A DNA stretch of 64,000 nucleotides from Inquilinus sp. KBS0705. Lineage in GTDB: Bacteria; Bacteroidota; Bacteroidia; Sphingobacteriales; Sphingobacteriaceae. The stretch is taken from the NCBI GenBank assembly GCA_005938025.2, contig VCCI02000001.1, positions 1,922,001-1,986,000 on the forward strand. The letters run 5' to 3'. The position numbers and the translations under genes are program-made. Positions 63,594 through 64,000 of the stretch are shown one piece after another. The notes under the pieces are model-generated. The model saw only the letters and a list, made by a program, of their open reading frames with translations, had not been told where the DNA came from and did not search any database. Each line of letters begins with the position of its first letter. The stretch's first letter is position 1.

Positions 63594-64000
63594 ATGAAGA
63601 ACATTGTATACCTGAGCACCGCTGTAAAATTAATGAGTGATGCAGATTTGATTGATATATTGCGGGTTGCGCGCGCACAAAATGCCGAAAACCGTATCAG
63701 CGGCGTATTGCTTTACAGCGAGGGTACCTTTTTACAGGTGCTTGAGGGTGACGATGCAAACGTTAACGCCATATATGCTAACATACAAAAAGACAAAAGG
63801 CACAAAAACCTTATTACCCTGCTTGACGAGCCTATAAGCCAAAAAAGCTTTAGCGATTGGTCAATGGGATTTTCATCGCCCCAACAAGAAAAAGTTAATC
63901 AACTGGTAGGCTTCCTTACCTCAACCGATAAAATTACCGCCGATACCAACACCAGCGCGGCCATAAGCACCCTAAAAACCTTTATAGAAAGTAATAAGCT
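63594..64000 (+). CDS. BLUF-domain blue-light sensor (partial, runs off window)
   Basis: 135 codons are visible and the gene continues beyond the window. It starts MKNIVYLSTAVKLMSDADL. The flavin-pocket residues of BLUF are present: Tyr 6 in IVYLS, Asn near residue 29 in RAQNAENRISG, Gln near residue 51 in GTFLQVLEG, and Trp and Met in DWSMGF near residue 97. BLUF domains bind FAD and report blue light through a hydrogen-bond shift. After the domain a helical region begins (TLKTFIESNKL), so whether an effector domain follows cannot be seen. Confidence 0.88.
   Translation, partial: MKNIVYLSTAVKLMSDADLIDILRVARAQNAENRISGVLLYSEGTFLQVLEGDDANVNAIYANIQKDKRHKNLITLLDEPISQKSFSDWSMGFSSPQQEKVNQLVGFLTSTDKITADTNTSAAISTLKTFIESNK

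Overview
This 64 kb window comes from a Bacteroidota chromosome, most likely Sphingobacteriaceae and close to Mucilaginibacter or Pedobacter. The reasons are a SusC/SusD pair, a Bacteroidota-type S1 protein, promoter-like TAnnTTTG boxes with few Shine-Dalgarno sequences, FtsX-type permeases, and family-typical dispersed intergenic repeats. No rRNA, tRNA, CRISPR array, transposase or prophage was recognised. Most of the window is ordinary chromosome.

Region by region. (1) 1-7209, minus strand: maltodextrin/glycogen metabolism, read as GH65 phosphorylase, GH13 amylase (1-nt overlap), GH31 alpha-glucosidase, terminator, then glgB with its own promoter, cut by the window edge. A beta-phosphoglucomutase that would complete the phosphorolytic route lies 20 kb away at 27843. 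(2) 7402-16546: amine oxidase plus cupin, pyrR-pyrB, a large MG2-type exported protein, rpsA and an unknown gene. (3) 16724-21515: tyrS, a Xre-RES toxin-antitoxin pair, a PH-SHOCT protein, a LuxE-like acyl-protein synthetase with a probable C-terminal frameshift, and a SYLF protein. (4) 21872-29644: ECF sigma factor with a membrane partner, penicillin acylase and nuclease lipoprotein, a composite repeat, a VOC protein, beta-phosphoglucomutase and a complete subclass B1 metallo-beta-lactamase. (5) 29766-32177: an FtsX/MacB-type permease behind a sigma-54-like promoter with two upstream dyads.

(6) 32366-48724 is the most interesting accessory block, all on the minus strand: GH3 beta-glucosidase, SusC, SusD, a strong terminator, a 1190-residue FG-GAP/ASPIC-UnbV lipoprotein, a PAP2/vanadium haloperoxidase-like lipoprotein, and two tandem paralogues in which a CXXCH haem motif is fused to an FG-GAP propeller. 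A divergent Nudix-winged-helix regulator with a degenerate Nudix box sits next to GH3. This looks like a surface uptake locus organised around redox or haloperoxidase chemistry rather than glycan hydrolysis.

(7) 49704-64000: YitT membrane protein, Fpg/Nei glycosylase, serine hydrolase, an AT-rich patch with an unknown membrane protein, ftsK-lolA, an AurF-like diiron protein, a YdjC-family deacetylase with a NagX-like membrane acyltransferase, a second copy of the 320-bp repeat, a PhnP-like hydrolase and a partial BLUF blue-light sensor.
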